Origin: an uncultured Alphaproteobacteria bacterium
GTDB lineage: Bacteria; Pseudomonadota; Alphaproteobacteria; UBA11222
Direction: 5' to 3'
Length of the DNA stretch: 32,206 nt
Assembly: GCA_937888955.1 (NCBI GenBank)
Contig: CALAQW010000148.1
Location: 1 to 32,206 of the forward strand
This document shows, one piece after another, positions 31,724 through 32,206 of the stretch (position 1 is the first letter of the stretch; every line of letters begins with the position of its first letter). The notes under the pieces are model-generated. The model saw only the letters and a program-made list of their open reading frames with translations. It ran no database searches and was not told the DNA's origin. The position numbers and the translations under genes were made by a program.

Positions 31724-32185
31724 CTAGTGCTGCGCAAATACCGCATATCCGTTTGTTGTGAACAGATAGCTCGCAAACGGTTCTTTTTCAGCCCCCATCT
31801 CCATCCCCGGGGAGCCGATCGGCATGTCGGGCACCGCAAGGCCCAGCGCCTGTGGCGCGAGCGTCAGGAGTAATTCGATATCGCGCGCCGGTACATGCCC
31901 CTCGATCGTATAGTCGCCGACGATGGCTGTATGGCAGGACTGCAAAGCCGTGGGCACACCACGCGCCGATTTGATCGTTTGCAGATCGTCACGATCCTCA
32001 AGAACAGTTTGAAACCCGTGGTCGCGCAGATGTGCGGCCCATTTAACGCAGCAGCCGCAGCTGGGTGATTTATAGATCGTCACGGCAGGCAGATGCTGTG
32101 CCGCCAAAGCCGGTAACGCTGCGATTGCGATGCTGGCTGTGCCCGCGCCTGCAAGCCCGAACAAGAAATGGCGGCGTGATGGCAT
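31724..32185 (-). CDS. DUF411 metal-binding protein, Tat-exported
   Basis: DUF411 proteins are small periplasmic proteins often found with copper-resistance genes and thought to bind metals. The 153-residue product starts MPSRRHFLFG, a twin-arginine signal (SRRxFL), followed by a hydrophobic stretch ending in ALAAQ. The conserved KSPSCGCC motif follows, giving three near-adjacent cysteines. An upstream in-frame ATG at 32197 adds four residues. No copper ATPase or oxidase is adjacent in the window, so a copper role comes from the family. It converges with cysE, with 33 bp between the stops. Confidence 0.88.
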   Translation of the reverse strand: MPSRRHFLFGLAGAGTASIAIAALPALAAQHLPAVTIYKSPSCGCCVKWAAHLRDHGFQTVLEDRDDLQTIKSARGVPTALQSCHTAIVGDYTIEGHVPARDIELLLTLAPQALGLAVPDMPIGSPGMEMGAEKEPFASYLFTTNGYAVFAQH

Positions 32186-32206
32186 AAACAATCGCATATT
32201 TGCCGC

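Noticed and set aside
1-32206. tRNA, rRNA, CRISPR, insertion sequence or prophage
   Set aside because: I found no cloverleaf-like sequence in the gaps, no regularly spaced repeats, and no transposase- or integrase-like frame.

Overview
The window looks like chromosomal DNA of a moderately GC-rich alphaproteobacterium. This rests on gene neighbourhoods and protein styles: argD-argF-hslO, slt/dapA/smpB, a short alphaproteobacterial NAD kinase, a CYP153-type P450, and a two-subunit NAD-dependent formate dehydrogenase with a fused NuoE-NuoF beta subunit. I cannot assign an order or genus. No rRNA, tRNA, CRISPR array, transposase or integrase was seen.

Layout. 1-1456 (minus): the 5' part of an M14/aspartoacylase-type zinc hydrolase, then nadK. 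1740-4745: a CYP153-like P450 with a strong intrinsic terminator, convergent with an acyl-CoA synthetase. 4915-7363: an unexplained island with a secreted protein, a multi-spanning membrane protein with an AT-rich end, and a decayed second copy of the 3' end of the secreted-protein gene. 7364-8833 (minus): a Baeyer-Villiger monooxygenase with palindrome and direct-repeat elements upstream. 8965-16729: a formate dehydrogenase locus, with mobA and fdhD on the minus strand and mobB-moeA-fdhB-fdhA divergently on the plus strand. 16898-20636: argD-argF-hslO and a lipoprotein. 20669-25024: a TauD-type dioxygenase, a lone MlaF-like ATPase, a class III CoA-transferase and an amidohydrolase. 25215-26963: a ClC-family anion transport protein with CBS domains. 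27021-30687: soluble lytic transglycosylase (minus), dapA and smpB. 30860-32185: cysE and a Tat-exported DUF411 protein (minus).

How the genes work together. The formate dehydrogenase locus is nearly self-contained. MobB, MoeA and MobA make and modify the molybdopterin-guanine dinucleotide cofactor, FdhD sulfurates it for the apoenzyme, and FdhA/FdhB oxidise formate and pass electrons to NAD+. The P450, acyl-CoA synthetase, BVMO, CoA-transferase, amidohydrolase and TauD genes suggest oxidation of aliphatic or alicyclic compounds, but they lie in separate transcription units and a shared pathway is inference.

The most novel-looking segment is 4915-7363. It holds two unrecognised genes plus an approximately 84-bp near-identical remnant of the first gene, pointing to tandem duplication followed by loss. 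Also notable are a ClC protein lacking both proton-coupling glutamates, and an MlaF-like ATPase with replaced catalytic Glu and H-loop His.
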